This document shows, one piece after another, positions 15,591 through 23,398 of a DNA stretch of 24,869 bases (positions are counted from its first letter, which is position 1; the number at the start of each line of letters is the position of its first letter). The notes beneath the pieces were generated by a model, which did no database searches, was not told where the DNA came from, and was given only the letters and a program-made list of their open reading frames with translations. The DNA is from a virus. The stretch covers positions 1 through 24,869 of the IMG/VR virus record IMGVR_UViG_3300028837_000162, one strand, 5' to 3'. Both the position numbers and the translations under genes were made by a program.

Positions 15591-15835
15591 TATAAATCAC
15601 CCGGAGTTATTTGAGTTGTTACAAACCTATCCTCACCACGAGAGCGTGGAATAGGAACTTGTTGATCATCAACTCGTCCTCTTACAAAATCCTGCGGCTG
15701 CCTTGTTTCCCAACAATGATAGCAAACAAAGAGATTATCCCATTCCATCTGGCATTCACTGGCCTTAAATTTAACGCCACATCGATCACAAATTACATTG
15801 TAATCGCCATCTCGAAAATAATCTCTCTTTCCCAT
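15590..15835 (-). CDS. Zinc-ribbon phage protein, 81 aa
   Basis: Cysteines 16 and 19 (C-D-R-C-G) and 38 and 41 (C-Y-H-C-W) form a four-cysteine zinc-ribbon, with 'WDNLFVC' between. The following 'ETRQPQDFVRGRVDDQQVPIPR' is a conserved tail in a small protein often placed next to the adaptor gene in P22-like phages. A GAGGGGG ribosome binding site supports the ATG. It probably has a structural or assembly role at the head-tail junction, judged only from gene order. The metal site is seen in the sequence; the function is not known. Confidence 0.85.
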   Translation of the reverse strand: MGKRDYFRDGDYNVICDRCGVKFKASECQMEWDNLFVCYHCWETRQPQDFVRGRVDDQQVPIPRSRGEDRFVTTQITPGDL

Positions 15836-15858
15836 ATCACTAGTAGCCCCCTCATATC

Positions 15859-16263
15859 CTATTTAATAAATGGAACATCTTTTTTATTTATATAAAGGAT
15901 AATATATCCTTTATCACCAGCGCCTAAACCTACAGTAGTCATTACGATATCTCCTGTACGTCCAGTCCCACCATTATTAGGAATGCCCCCATACGTTGAA
16001 AAATTAATCTCTTCTTGGAGACTATCATCAAGCTCTAATAGCATAACATTAGCTGTAGCATCCCAAGAAAGAGTTGCACTAAACCCATTTAAAAGGTATT
16101 TAATCTCCCGCAAACTATTATTATCAGTTGCAGGCGTATACGCTGAAGCATCAAATATTACGGTATCAGTTTCTTCACCAGTCCCGTCTCCTTCGATCGT
16201 TACTTTTATAACAGTTGAACGTTTGCCATCTATAATAACTTGAGTATTTATTGCATTAGCCAT
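15859..16263 (-). CDS. Conserved beta-rich virion protein, 134 aa
   Basis: The segments 'MANAINTQVIIDGKRSTVIKVTIEGDGTGEETDTVIFDAS', 'LREIKYLLNGFSATLSWDAT' and 'GGIPNNGGTGRTGDIVMTTVGLGAGDKGYIILYINKK' define a family of about this length that lies in the head module of many podoviruses and siphoviruses. It is nearly all beta strand, so a small sandwich is likely. A GGAGGGTG ribosome binding site precedes the ATG at 16263, and a strong hairpin lies upstream. It could be a head completion or decoration protein; no direct functional evidence. Confidence 0.75.
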   Translation of the reverse strand: MANAINTQVIIDGKRSTVIKVTIEGDGTGEETDTVIFDASAYTPATDNNSLREIKYLLNGFSATLSWDATANVMLLELDDSLQEEINFSTYGGIPNNGGTGRTGDIVMTTVGLGAGDKGYIILYINKKDVPFIK

Positions 16264-16278
16264 TTCACCCTCCAGTTA

Positions 16279-16299
16279 GAGGGGGAAATATTCCCCCTC
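16279..16299. other. Strong intercistronic hairpin, 9-bp perfect stem
   Basis: GAGGGGGAA at 16279-16287 pairs perfectly with TTCCCCCTC at 16291-16299 around a three-base loop. On the minus strand it lies between the stop of the beta-helix gene and the GGAGGGTG ribosome binding site of the next gene. There is no following U-tract, so it is more likely an RNA stability or processing element, or a weak attenuator, than a full terminator. Confidence 0.6.
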
Positions 16300-16310
16300 A
16301 TATTTAACAA

Positions 16311-17849
16311 TTACGCAGCAACTATTGTTGCATCAGTATCCATTGCTTGATATTCAATATACCAAGTAACATCCCCTGTAGTTGTTGCTGCACAATTCAT
16401 TTCAATAGTTCCTGGGCTGACAATAAATGAATCTGCTTGTTCTGCGGCTTTAACGCCAGTTGTACCAGAATTAGCTAATGCATTTGCAAAAGTACCAGTT
16501 ATTGAAAGGAACGATGCCTGCGCAGCTCCTGTAACGTCTAGTACAGCGCATAAATCAACATTACCACCAACAGTCGCTTTATTAACCAATTTAGTGTTAT
16601 TAGCAGAAGCCTCAAAAGCTGTGTTAACGAACCCAGTAATATTCAGCACTTTCACTAAACCACCAGCCACTACAAAAACATCTGCTGTTGTAATACTGGC
16701 TAGATTTTTCGAAGAACTTTTAGTAACCTGAATCTGTGTATACTCTGAACGCTCCATTAAAGAACCATCGCGATTAGCTGTAACAGCTGTAGAATCGTAG
16801 CCAGTGCGTATCATGTCATCAAGACTAGAATTAGCAGTATCTGGGACACCAATCATATTTTCTATATCTTGATGGTTAGTTCTTGCAGAAGGATTTCCTA
16901 AATCTGCCTGAACAGCATCTATTTTCCCTTCTAATCCAACAGCTGGAGCGGTACCTATAGGATCTCCACCTTCACCATCAGCATTATAACCATAACATTT
17001 GCTATCCCAATTTAACTTAGCAACTGAGCTTACATACGTAGTTCCTGATGCTATCCTTATATCAAGATTTTTAGCCAATCCGGTAGCATTAGCATCTAAA
17101 ACAATACCAGGAATAGGACCAGAATTTGTATTATCGACTTTAATGTTTTCTAAACGAATATTTAGAACTTCATCGGTAACGTTTTCGATATTACCAGTAC
17201 CAAAATCACCTCTAATATCAATATCTACTAATTCGGCATTATCAACACCATTTAACTGGATATTAGATTGTTTTTGAGTGCCACCTTCGTCACCAACAGT
17301 ATATTTCCAACCATATATTTTTAGACCAGTACAATTTGCATCTGTAACAATACAATCAGTAGTATCAATAGATGTTCCATCATAGTATTCACCGTTAATT
17401 ATCTTAAAATTAGCTGCTCCTAACGCAATAGGTCCTGTCAATGCATCAATACTAGCTGTAAATCGTGGACTAACTAAAGTAATGTCGTCAGAAGCTACTT
17501 CCATACTCGCAGTAACAGCAGTACCAAAATCAATAGTTGCTTTATTATCACCTTCTCCCATAAATATGATAGTAATTCCAGCAACATCAAGATCTAAACC
17601 AGACGCAGCAATTACACTTTCGGTATGGCCTGCTGCTACAACAATTAAATCACCTTGATCAGCAGTACATCTACCTACAGCATAATCAATTGTTGCGAAA
17701 GGCTGATTAAAAGTACCTTTATTACCGTCTGACCCCTTTACAGAATCCACGTGAAAAACATTACCAAAAGCATTTTGAGTAGTAACAAATGGAATTCCAC
17801 GCATTGTGACTCCATTTGTGAAACCATTTGGATAGTTACTTATAGGCAT
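16311..17849 (-). CDS. Beta-helix virion protein, candidate capsid decoration/fibre, 512 aa
   Basis: After a short leader, 'FHVDSVKGSDGNKGTFNQPFATIDYAVGRC' and 'GDLIVVAAGHTES' (residues ~32-78) are the usual opening of a right-handed parallel beta-helix as in pectate-lyase-like folds. Repeated short strands such as 'GLKIYGW', 'NIQLNG', 'NAELVDIDIRG' and 'NIRLENIKVDN' continue to about residue 270. A linker with 'LGNPSARTNHQDIENMIGVPD' follows, then a beta-rich C-terminal domain (~370-512). No catalytic site is recognised. It lies directly after the major capsid gene and has a strong AGGAG start signal, so an abundant virion protein is likely. A host glycan-binding or depolymerase role is possible but unsupported. 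Confidence 0.75.
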   Translation of the reverse strand: MPISNYPNGFTNGVTMRGIPFVTTQNAFGNVFHVDSVKGSDGNKGTFNQPFATIDYAVGRCTADQGDLIVVAAGHTESVIAASGLDLDVAGITIIFMGEGDNKATIDFGTAVTASMEVASDDITLVSPRFTASIDALTGPIALGAANFKIINGEYYDGTSIDTTDCIVTDANCTGLKIYGWKYTVGDEGGTQKQSNIQLNGVDNAELVDIDIRGDFGTGNIENVTDEVLNIRLENIKVDNTNSGPIPGIVLDANATGLAKNLDIRIASGTTYVSSVAKLNWDSKCYGYNADGEGGDPIGTAPAVGLEGKIDAVQADLGNPSARTNHQDIENMIGVPDTANSSLDDMIRTGYDSTAVTANRDGSLMERSEYTQIQVTKSSSKNLASITTADVFVVAGGLVKVLNITGFVNTAFEASANNTKLVNKATVGGNVDLCAVLDVTGAAQASFLSITGTFANALANSGTTGVKAAEQADSFIVSPGTIEMNCAATTTGDVTWYIEYQAMDTDATIVAA

Positions 17850-17893
17850 TTTATTTCTCCTATTAAATTAATATTACCCTTTCGGGAAGTCAT

Positions 17894-17932
17894 TTGTTCC
17901 AATGGAACAAGGGCTGCTTAAAAACAGCCCTT
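17894..17932 (-). terminator. Twin hairpins after the major capsid gene; possible partial terminator
   Basis: In minus-strand order, AAGGGCTG and CAGCCCTT (17925-17932 with 17909-17916) form an 8-bp stem. A second 7-bp perfect stem, TTGTTCC/GGAACAA (17904-17910 with 17894-17900), follows and shares two bases with the first. They begin 8 bases after the major capsid stop codon. A U-tract is missing in the minus direction, so termination would be partial; pausing or protection of the abundant capsid message is an alternative. Confidence 0.5.
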
Positions 17933-17939
17933 TGTACAA

Positions 17940-18851
17940 TTACGCACCTGGCGAACCGTAAATTCCTCTCCAATCAGTCCAGCCGAAGCTATAACGTTCA
18001 TATCCTGAGAACTTAGCGTTCTTAGTGTCAAAATCGTTATCAGCCTCAAAGCGTGGAGCTTCACGACTAAAATGTTTCAAACCGTCTGGACAACTGGTTA
18101 AGATAAACCAAGCATCACTATCAGTTAGATAAACATTAACTTTTATACCGCCTGGTAAAGAACCCATTTTATACATAGCACTGATGTCTCGATCAGCAGT
18201 ACCTGGACGTTCTGGATTCTTCAATATTCTCGTGGCTTCAAATTCCAATTGATGAGGGACCACTAAAGATTCACCCATATAGCTGATATGGTTATTTCGA
18301 TTATCTCTAAAATCTTTAATATCAATAAGCGCTTGCTCTAATGAAGCTTCTGATAAATCAGCTGCGGTCGTTAAAGTATTGCTTAAAGTGCCTCCTTCAG
18401 TTGGATGGGATGAATTTATTAAAGAAACACCATCACCTCCTGTATAAGAAGCATTAAATGCCCTATTAAGAATATTTGCAGCAACATTTTCTTTGCTTTG
18501 ATTCATCGAAAACGCAACATTACGTGCTCGTTGACCCCCAAATTGCCCATATAAATTATCAGCAATTTCCTCACGAGTAATTATGTACCCTAAACTATAT
18601 GCGATATTAGTATAGCGAGAGACAAAACTTTGTTTCATCGTATCGTATACCAAGCTATCGCCTTCCGGCTTAACTGGAGCTAGCCCCATGCCTGTTAAAC
18701 CAACGTCCTCTTCATATGCCTTATCTGATTTGAATGTAGGAAAAATTTCTTTCCATTGAGGAACATGCTCATTGTAAGCTAGTCCCCACATGCTATTCAA
18801 TCCAGGCCATAGAAGCTTGGGCGTAGAGCCTGTAGTTATTACACCTGCCAT
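17940..18851 (-). CDS. Major capsid protein, HK97 fold (Mu gpT-like type), 303 aa
   Basis: The N-terminus 'LLWPGLNSMWGLAYNEHVPQWKEIF', the central 'YSLGYIITREEIADNLYGQFGGQRARNVAFSMNQSKENVAANILNRAF' helix, 'LVVPHQLEFEATRIL' and the end 'WFILTSCPDGLKHFSREAPRFEADNDFDTKNAKFSGYERYSFGWTDWRGIYGSPG' are hallmarks of a very common major head subunit with the HK97 fold. There is no N-terminal delta domain, consistent with a separate scaffold gene. It forms the icosahedral shell. A near-perfect AGGAGG start signal and hairpins after the stop fit high expression. It is preceded 15 bases upstream by the decoration gene. Confidence 0.93.
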   Translation of the reverse strand: MAGVITTGSTPKLLWPGLNSMWGLAYNEHVPQWKEIFPTFKSDKAYEEDVGLTGMGLAPVKPEGDSLVYDTMKQSFVSRYTNIAYSLGYIITREEIADNLYGQFGGQRARNVAFSMNQSKENVAANILNRAFNASYTGGDGVSLINSSHPTEGGTLSNTLTTAADLSEASLEQALIDIKDFRDNRNNHISYMGESLVVPHQLEFEATRILKNPERPGTADRDISAMYKMGSLPGGIKVNVYLTDSDAWFILTSCPDGLKHFSREAPRFEADNDFDTKNAKFSGYERYSFGWTDWRGIYGSPGA

Positions 18852-18866
18852 TTTTTAATCCTCCTC

Positions 18867-19436
18867 TTAAATACCTGTAGTGGTTTTAAATCGTTGTTCA
18901 TTAATCATGCAGATAACTTTCGCATCTGCCCCAAAGTCATTGTCTTCACGCTGAGATAACCCCAATATACGTAATTGCTGGCTAGTAGTATTTTTAGTTG
19001 ATAAATCTACTTCCATACCTGATAAACCAGTACCAGTGCTACCAGATCCAACTACAATCTCTGCGTTTAGACCTATATCTTCCACAGCCAACGTTCCGCT
19101 TGCTTGTATCTCAAAAGTTGCATAAGGATCACTGCATACGTAGACAGTTCGCAATGTACTTGCAGTCCGATAAATTTGATTTAAGTAGTCTGAATCGACT
19201 TGAAAACCAACTACAAAACCACAGAGCGTATCTGTAGCAGCGGCTTGAGTCACAACAGGACGAGTCTTTCCATCTTGACCAACTCCAGCTATTCCAGTGC
19301 ATTTAACAAAATCACCAACAAACATAGCTGTAGCATCAGTGGCAAGAACCGTATACGCCGTGACTTTGCCATTATAGTTTGAGCTCATAAGATTCCCACA
19401 AGCTCTGGCGCCAAAAACAGTATCTTGATTTGCCAT
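18867..19436 (-). CDS. Capsid decoration / structural cement-like protein, 189 aa
   Basis: The start is set at ATG 19436 (MANQD) because GGAG lies just upstream and because this start aligns with that of the fibre at 2993-6286; a TTG at 19451 is less likely. The protein is beta-rich, with 'AMFVGDFVKCTG', 'FEIQASGTLAVEDIGLNAEIVVGSGSTGTGLSG', and 'LRILGLSQREDNDFG'. Its position immediately before the major capsid gene is that of decoration or cement proteins, which bind on the assembled shell. The whole length is similar to the first ~177 residues of the 1097-aa fibre. Decoration role is inferred from gene order and general character. Confidence 0.8.
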   Translation of the reverse strand: MANQDTVFGARACGNLMSSNYNGKVTAYTVLATDATAMFVGDFVKCTGIAGVGQDGKTRPVVTQAAATDTLCGFVVGFQVDSDYLNQIYRTASTLRTVYVCSDPYATFEIQASGTLAVEDIGLNAEIVVGSGSTGTGLSGMEVDLSTKNTTSQQLRILGLSQREDNDFGADAKVICMINEQRFKTTTGI

Positions 19437-19559
19437 TATAAAAATCTCCAAAATTAATTGAAAAACTAGAACATAAAATGTCCTACCCTCAAGTATTCTG
19501 ACTTGTATGAAATTACCCAGCTATATGGGATTTATAGAATGGCGTTGCTTGCCTGTGAT
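19437..19559 (-). other. Leader region before decoration and capsid genes
   Basis: This 123-base gap holds the GGAG start signal of the decoration gene. I see no convincing promoter (no -35/-10 pair with normal spacing) and no small ORF. A weak CCCA/TGGG stem lies near 19517-19530. Confidence 0.4.
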
Positions 19560-19934
19560 TTATTCTTTGACTAATTTGTGCTCTATAACAACTTCGCCCC
19601 TACGGACGTCTTCTTTTACTTTGTCTAAATGTCCAATCTGAGACATTATTCTATCGGGTTCTTTTTGCTTATCCATTTGATCTTTGTTATAAAGATCTTC
19701 AGGAATTTCCATATAATAAGCAGTTATTCCTCCACCAACAGCTTGAGATGATACTTTACCAGCCTGTGAAGCATCTGCCGCATCTTTTGCTCCTTCTCTA
19801 ATAGGTTTCTCCATTATACGATAACCAGCTTTTTTAAAGTTTTCAATCCTTTCGCCTACATCATTAACTAATCTATCTTTAAAACCAGGAGTGGATTCTA
19901 TTCCTACCCGCGTTTGCACCAGTACGATCGGCAC
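19560..19934 (-). CDS. Small head-module protein overlapping the scaffold gene, 124 aa
   Basis: The only in-frame start that keeps the conserved N-terminus is GTG at 19934, inside the end of the scaffold gene, giving a 56-base overlap. GGA lies seven bases before it. The protein has a helical first half ('FKDRLVNDVGERIENFKKAGYRI') and a later 'GGGITAYYMEIPEDLYNKDQMDKQKEPDRIMSQI' block, a layout shared with small proteins between scaffold and capsid genes in other podoviruses. It has no membrane segment. Expression by frameshift from the scaffold is an alternative to the GTG start. Function unknown. Confidence 0.7.
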   Translation of the reverse strand: MPIVLVQTRVGIESTPGFKDRLVNDVGERIENFKKAGYRIMEKPIREGAKDAADASQAGKVSSQAVGGGITAYYMEIPEDLYNKDQMDKQKEPDRIMSQIGHLDKVKEDVRRGEVVIEHKLVKE

Positions 19935-20724
19935 TGATCATTCCATTAACTATCTGCTTCACTTCGAACGGCAAATCATTATACGTTATTTCTTGTGGAC
20001 GCCTTACTGCTTGTGTACGTCCTTCAACTACAGGTTGTTTATTGCGATTTGGGTTTTCAAATCGGTGTGGAAATTGCTGTTTAACCAATTTTTCTGTTTC
20101 ATTTAAACGATCTGATACAGACAACTCAGGACGTGTATGAGTTAAAGTTGCCTCAATTCCTTCTGCAAATCTTGCCATCTGAATATTTTGAGGGGTATCT
20201 TGATTAAACCAACTTTTATTACGCGCTGCAAATTCGTAAACCTCTGGAGCAAGATCAGGAGTAGAATTTTGTGGGGCTGTTTCTGCTGTTATTTGAGCAG
20301 CCTCAGCCTGCGCCTTATTATAAGCAGCTTCGTAGCGTTCTGCATTCTCTACATCCCCCTCCTGAATAGCCTCTATTTTTTTTTGTCGTAGATTTTCTAT
20401 TTTAGGCTCATTTAACAATTTCGTCTGATTTACAGCCAATTTAGTCAAGGTCTCAACACTTTTTCGTAATTGTTTAATTTCTTTATTTCTATCTGAAATT
20501 TTATCCATTAACGGCCCACGAGCAACCCATTCCTGCGCCGGGCGCCAGTTATCAAGATCCCCTTTAAATTCTTCTTTAGGAACCCATCCTTGCCTACGAG
20601 CTTCATTTTCAATTGTTGATTCTGTATTTGTTTTAGACTCTTCAACTGACTGTTCAGATTGTTCTTCTGTTTGTTCTTCCGTTTGTTCTTCAGCTTGCTC
20701 TTCAGGCAATCTCGCCTTTATCAA
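19879..20724 (-). CDS. Scaffolding protein, about 281 aa, non-ATG start
   Basis: The N-terminus is a run of E-E-Q repeats (residues ~8-30), followed by 'ARRQGWVPKEEFKGDLDNWRPAQEWVARG' (~43-71), a motif common at the start of podovirus scaffolds. A strongly helical, charged middle follows (~75-150, 'DRNKEIKQLRKSVETLTKLAVNQ'). The C-terminus has 'LPFEVKQIVNGMI' and a basic end. It should fill the prohead interior, guide assembly and then leave. The first ATG is at residue 73, after the conserved motif, so translation probably begins at a TTG: 20724, or 20709 with AAAGG just upstream. It overlaps the end of the GroES-like gene. Confidence 0.8.
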   Translation of the reverse strand: MIKARLPEEQAEEQTEEQTEEQSEQSVEESKTNTESTIENEARRQGWVPKEEFKGDLDNWRPAQEWVARGPLMDKISDRNKEIKQLRKSVETLTKLAVNQTKLLNEPKIENLRQKKIEAIQEGDVENAERYEAAYNKAQAEAAQITAETAPQNSTPDLAPEVYEFAARNKSWFNQDTPQNIQMARFAEGIEATLTHTRPELSVSDRLNETEKLVKQQFPHRFENPNRNKQPVVEGRTQAVRRPQEITYNDLPFEVKQIVNGMISADRTGANAGRNRIHSWF

Positions 20725-20878
20725 TTAATATTCCATCAGTAACTAAATCTTGTTCGCGTCTTATTGTTTCTTTGGTCAAATGAATACCGCCCGCAGTCGT
20801 TTCTTTAACAGGTATTACCTCAATAATTATCCTAGGGCCAGCTCCTTTTAATTGATTAATGTCGGTAATTTCATTCAT
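20702..20878 (-). CDS. Short GroES-like (co-chaperonin) protein, 58 aa
   Basis: The start is set at ATG 20878, preceded by GAGGGGG and overlapping the upstream stop by eight bases; a longer reading from 20917 is not supported. 'PRIIIEVIPVKETTAGGIHLTKETIRREQ' and 'TDGILIDKG' follow the GroES order: first strand, mobile loop with G-G-I-x-L (residues 30-34), then the strand after it. GroES and its phage homologues are ~95-110 residues, so about the last half is missing, including the strands that close the barrel. It could be a remnant, a truncated but active mobile-loop peptide, or a different small protein. In phages, such proteins modify host GroEL to fold the capsid protein. The similarity is by eye. 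Confidence 0.55.
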   Translation of the reverse strand: MNEITDINQLKGAGPRIIIEVIPVKETTAGGIHLTKETIRREQDLVTDGILIDKGEIA

Positions 20879-21122
20879 TGCCGTCCCCCTCTGTATTAAA
20901 ATCTTCATATTCAACATTTAACAGTGCTTTACACATATTGATATAACCGATTTGTTCTCCAACTTTTATAGCATTGTCAGGGTTATTTGAAGAAGGGATA
21001 TTTTCTAAATTATTTCGATGAAAAGCTAAACGATCTTTAATCAAATCAAATACCTTTTTCGTAATTGGCTCTTCTAACCAATTAGCAAATTCATTCTGTT
21101 TTATTTTATGCTGCTCTACCAT
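20871..21122 (-). CDS. Small helical protein after the portal, 83 aa
   Basis: The pattern 'FANWLEEPITKKVFDLIKDRLAFHRNNL' followed by 'GEQIGYINMCKALLNVEYEDF' is shared with short proteins placed directly after the portal in other phages. It is mainly alpha-helical and has no cysteine pair or membrane segment. Its end carries the ribosome binding site of the next gene, and their reading frames overlap. It may assist head assembly, but no function is known to me. Confidence 0.75.
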   Translation of the reverse strand: MVEQHKIKQNEFANWLEEPITKKVFDLIKDRLAFHRNNLENIPSSNNPDNAIKVGEQIGYINMCKALLNVEYEDFNTEGDGNE

Positions 21123-21166
21123 AATAATTTCCTCTAAAATTAATTATTTATATTTATCCATCACAA

Positions 21167-23398
21167 CTATTGTGGTGGCATTTGTCCAGGCCCCTGTGGA
21201 CCGCTAGGCCCCTGTGGACCGCTAGGCCCCTGTGGACCGCTAGTATTTTCTGGTGGCTGGACACCATTTCCAGCTTCAGGTACAGAAGCAGGAACTCCTT
21301 GCGTAGCACTCATATTATTTTGACCTGCTTGTTGTTGCATTTGCGGCGATTGAGTTCCTGCAATCTGATTCATTTGAGCATTTAATGCGTTTAATTGTTG
21401 TTCAGTTTGAGGCGAAATTCCAACTGGAATATTCATTAATTTAGCTGCTCTTTCGGCAGCTTCAATATTCTTTGCTCCAACGCTAGCTTCTGTTTGAGCT
21501 AAATTAGCTATAGCACTAATCTTATTATCAGTAACGATACCGCCTTTATATGCAGCATCAATTTGATTAGCTTGTTGTTTTAACTCCAAATCTGCACGTT
21601 CATGATACATTTGTATTAACCTACCAACAGTCTGTACTTTCTGGTCTGCAATTTTCGCATCAGCCATTAATTCCTGTGGTGATGGTGGCGGATTAGGATT
21701 CGGTGGTGGAAGCACTTTTTCAATATCTGGAACTTTTAACGTTTCAAAATATCTTTCCAAAATTTCATGTGGATCAACTAGCGGATCCTGTCTGAGTGGC
21801 ATTAATGCTTGGGCTTGCGCCAATTTCATTGCCATAGTCGACATACTTGGATCTGCAACAGGAAAAATACCGTAATCTGATTTCTGATAATCTTCCAACG
21901 TAACCATTCCGCTAGTAGTAGCAGAAATATATGTTTCAGAAACTTCTAAATATTTCTTATTTAATTTATATAGTTTTTCGAATTCTTTTTTAAATGAATT
22001 AAACAATCGATATAACATTGAGCTATATACTTTAGTACCCTGCTCTATCAGAGCCATTGCCGTAGTCGCTGGAACGTTTGATCCTGGAGACACTCCCATC
22101 ATAATATCTGTAATAGATCCTATTTCCTTCCCGCTCTTAATAATTAATTCTAATAATTCCATTAAAACAGGGGACGGTTGCTGAACAGGCAGCGGATAAA
22201 TTGATTGTGATAAATTAGGAGCTAAACCGTTTATAACTTTCCACTCGCCAGGTTTAAATCTTAAATCTTCTTTACGCAATCGTAGCGATTTGCTTATAAA
22301 TCCTCCTTGACGATTTGCCAATGTACCAGCATCTATTAATTGGTTTAAAATACTATTAATTATTGCATTATGAGGTCCTAATATTATTCCATAACCTAAA
22401 CTCAAAAATGTTCCGTCGGGAGAAGGGATATAATGATAATCAGTAAAATATTGAATAGCATTTATTTTAATCATTTTTCCATTATTTTTGTTAAATATAA
22501 AACTATCTTCATCATAACGAGCAACAATTCTTAAAACCTTATCAGATTTTTTATGTACTGTGACGATATACGGTTCTTTGTAATCATCGCCATCTAAATC
22601 CAAAAACGTATGCTGTTCATATAACTCCGTTAATCCAGTTCCTGTATCCATATTATCGTTATCACTATCATCAGCCATATTCAAAAATGAATCTTCAAGA
22701 GCATCATCATCATCACTTAGCTGTAATTCATCCATTGAATATTTTTCATAGAGGCCAGCATTCATACGCTCAATAAGTTCATTTTGAGAAAGCCGTAACA
22801 TATGGGTAACTCTATTAGCACTTTCTAAAGACGTAATATTGTTATTGATAATAATATCATCAGGCAAACAAAAATCAATTTGCGGACGTCTATTTATTGG
22901 ATCGTAATACGATTTTCTATAAACCGTCCCCATCATGGCAAGCACCATGAATAATTTATCGGTATCGCTTTTCCAATTATCACTTTGCCCGATTAATTGA
23001 TAAGACATATGCTCGCTTAACCTCTTAACCCTATCTATTTCAGATTCGTCTGTGTCTCGCCCCATTAAAGCAACCTTAACAACTTTTTCACCCTGCACGA
23101 TTTCGGGATTTAGATGAGCATTAGCTTGAATACAAGCTAATAGAACTAATGGATATTTGACATTAGATGCTCCAGGCCACGGGCTACTTTTTCCCTCTAT
23201 AGTTTGTTTGGCTATTTTTAGCGCCTCAGTCATGTTTTTGCGCCATTCATATGACGTTTCTTGGTCGATCTTAGCTTTATCTATAACATCATAACCAATT
23301 TTTCTAACTTCATTAGGATCTAGCTTAGATACGATATTATCTAGCGACATGTATTGCTGGAGAATCGAAGGAATTTTTTCTTTATCTTTATCTACCAT
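21167..23398 (-). CDS. Portal protein, P22-like, 743 aa with collagen-like C-terminus
   Basis: Residues ~68-115 ('GKSSPWPGASNVKYPLVLLACIQANAHLNPEIVQGEKVVKVALMGRD') are the signature of portal proteins in this podovirus-type group. 'AMMGTVYRKSYYDP', 'LPDDIIINNNI', 'LTELYEQHTFLDLDGDDYKEPYIVTVHK' and 'SPDGTFLSLGYGIILGPHNAIINSILNQLID' follow in the usual order. The length agrees with P22 gp1 (725). It forms the twelve-subunit ring at one capsid vertex for DNA entry and exit. The C-terminus (~570-715) is Q/A-rich helix, then three S-G-P-Q-G-P units (720-737). No good Shine-Dalgarno precedes the ATG; a hairpin covers it. Confidence 0.9.
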   Translation of the reverse strand: MVDKDKEKIPSILQQYMSLDNIVSKLDPNEVRKIGYDVIDKAKIDQETSYEWRKNMTEALKIAKQTIEGKSSPWPGASNVKYPLVLLACIQANAHLNPEIVQGEKVVKVALMGRDTDESEIDRVKRLSEHMSYQLIGQSDNWKSDTDKLFMVLAMMGTVYRKSYYDPINRRPQIDFCLPDDIIINNNITSLESANRVTHMLRLSQNELIERMNAGLYEKYSMDELQLSDDDDALEDSFLNMADDSDNDNMDTGTGLTELYEQHTFLDLDGDDYKEPYIVTVHKKSDKVLRIVARYDEDSFIFNKNNGKMIKINAIQYFTDYHYIPSPDGTFLSLGYGIILGPHNAIINSILNQLIDAGTLANRQGGFISKSLRLRKEDLRFKPGEWKVINGLAPNLSQSIYPLPVQQPSPVLMELLELIIKSGKEIGSITDIMMGVSPGSNVPATTAMALIEQGTKVYSSMLYRLFNSFKKEFEKLYKLNKKYLEVSETYISATTSGMVTLEDYQKSDYGIFPVADPSMSTMAMKLAQAQALMPLRQDPLVDPHEILERYFETLKVPDIEKVLPPPNPNPPPSPQELMADAKIADQKVQTVGRLIQMYHERADLELKQQANQIDAAYKGGIVTDNKISAIANLAQTEASVGAKNIEAAERAAKLMNIPVGISPQTEQQLNALNAQMNQIAGTQSPQMQQQAGQNNMSATQGVPASVPEAGNGVQPPENTSGPQGPSGPQGPSGPQGPGQMPPQ
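21188..21241. repeat. Three perfect 18-bp tandem repeats in the portal gene
   Basis: Units 21188-21205, 21206-21223 and 21224-21241 are identical (AGGCCCCTGTGGACCGCT on the plus strand). On the minus strand each gives S-G-P-Q-G-P. They are much richer in G+C than the surroundings. Confidence 0.97.

Noticed and set aside
15611-15895. Plus-strand ORF opposite the zinc-ribbon gene
   Set aside because: It is antisense to a well-supported gene with conserved cysteines and has no supporting signal.
17877-17886. CCC-GAAA-GGG mini hairpin on the minus strand after the twin hairpins
   Set aside because: A three-base-pair stem is too weak to annotate alone.
19437-19451. TTG start for the decoration protein adding five residues
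   Set aside because: GGAG inside that extension is better explained as the ribosome binding site for ATG 19436, which also aligns with the fibre's start.
20188-20391. Plus-strand ORF with hydrophobic stretches opposite the scaffold gene
   Set aside because: It mirrors the scaffold codons, lacks a ribosome binding site and matches nothing.
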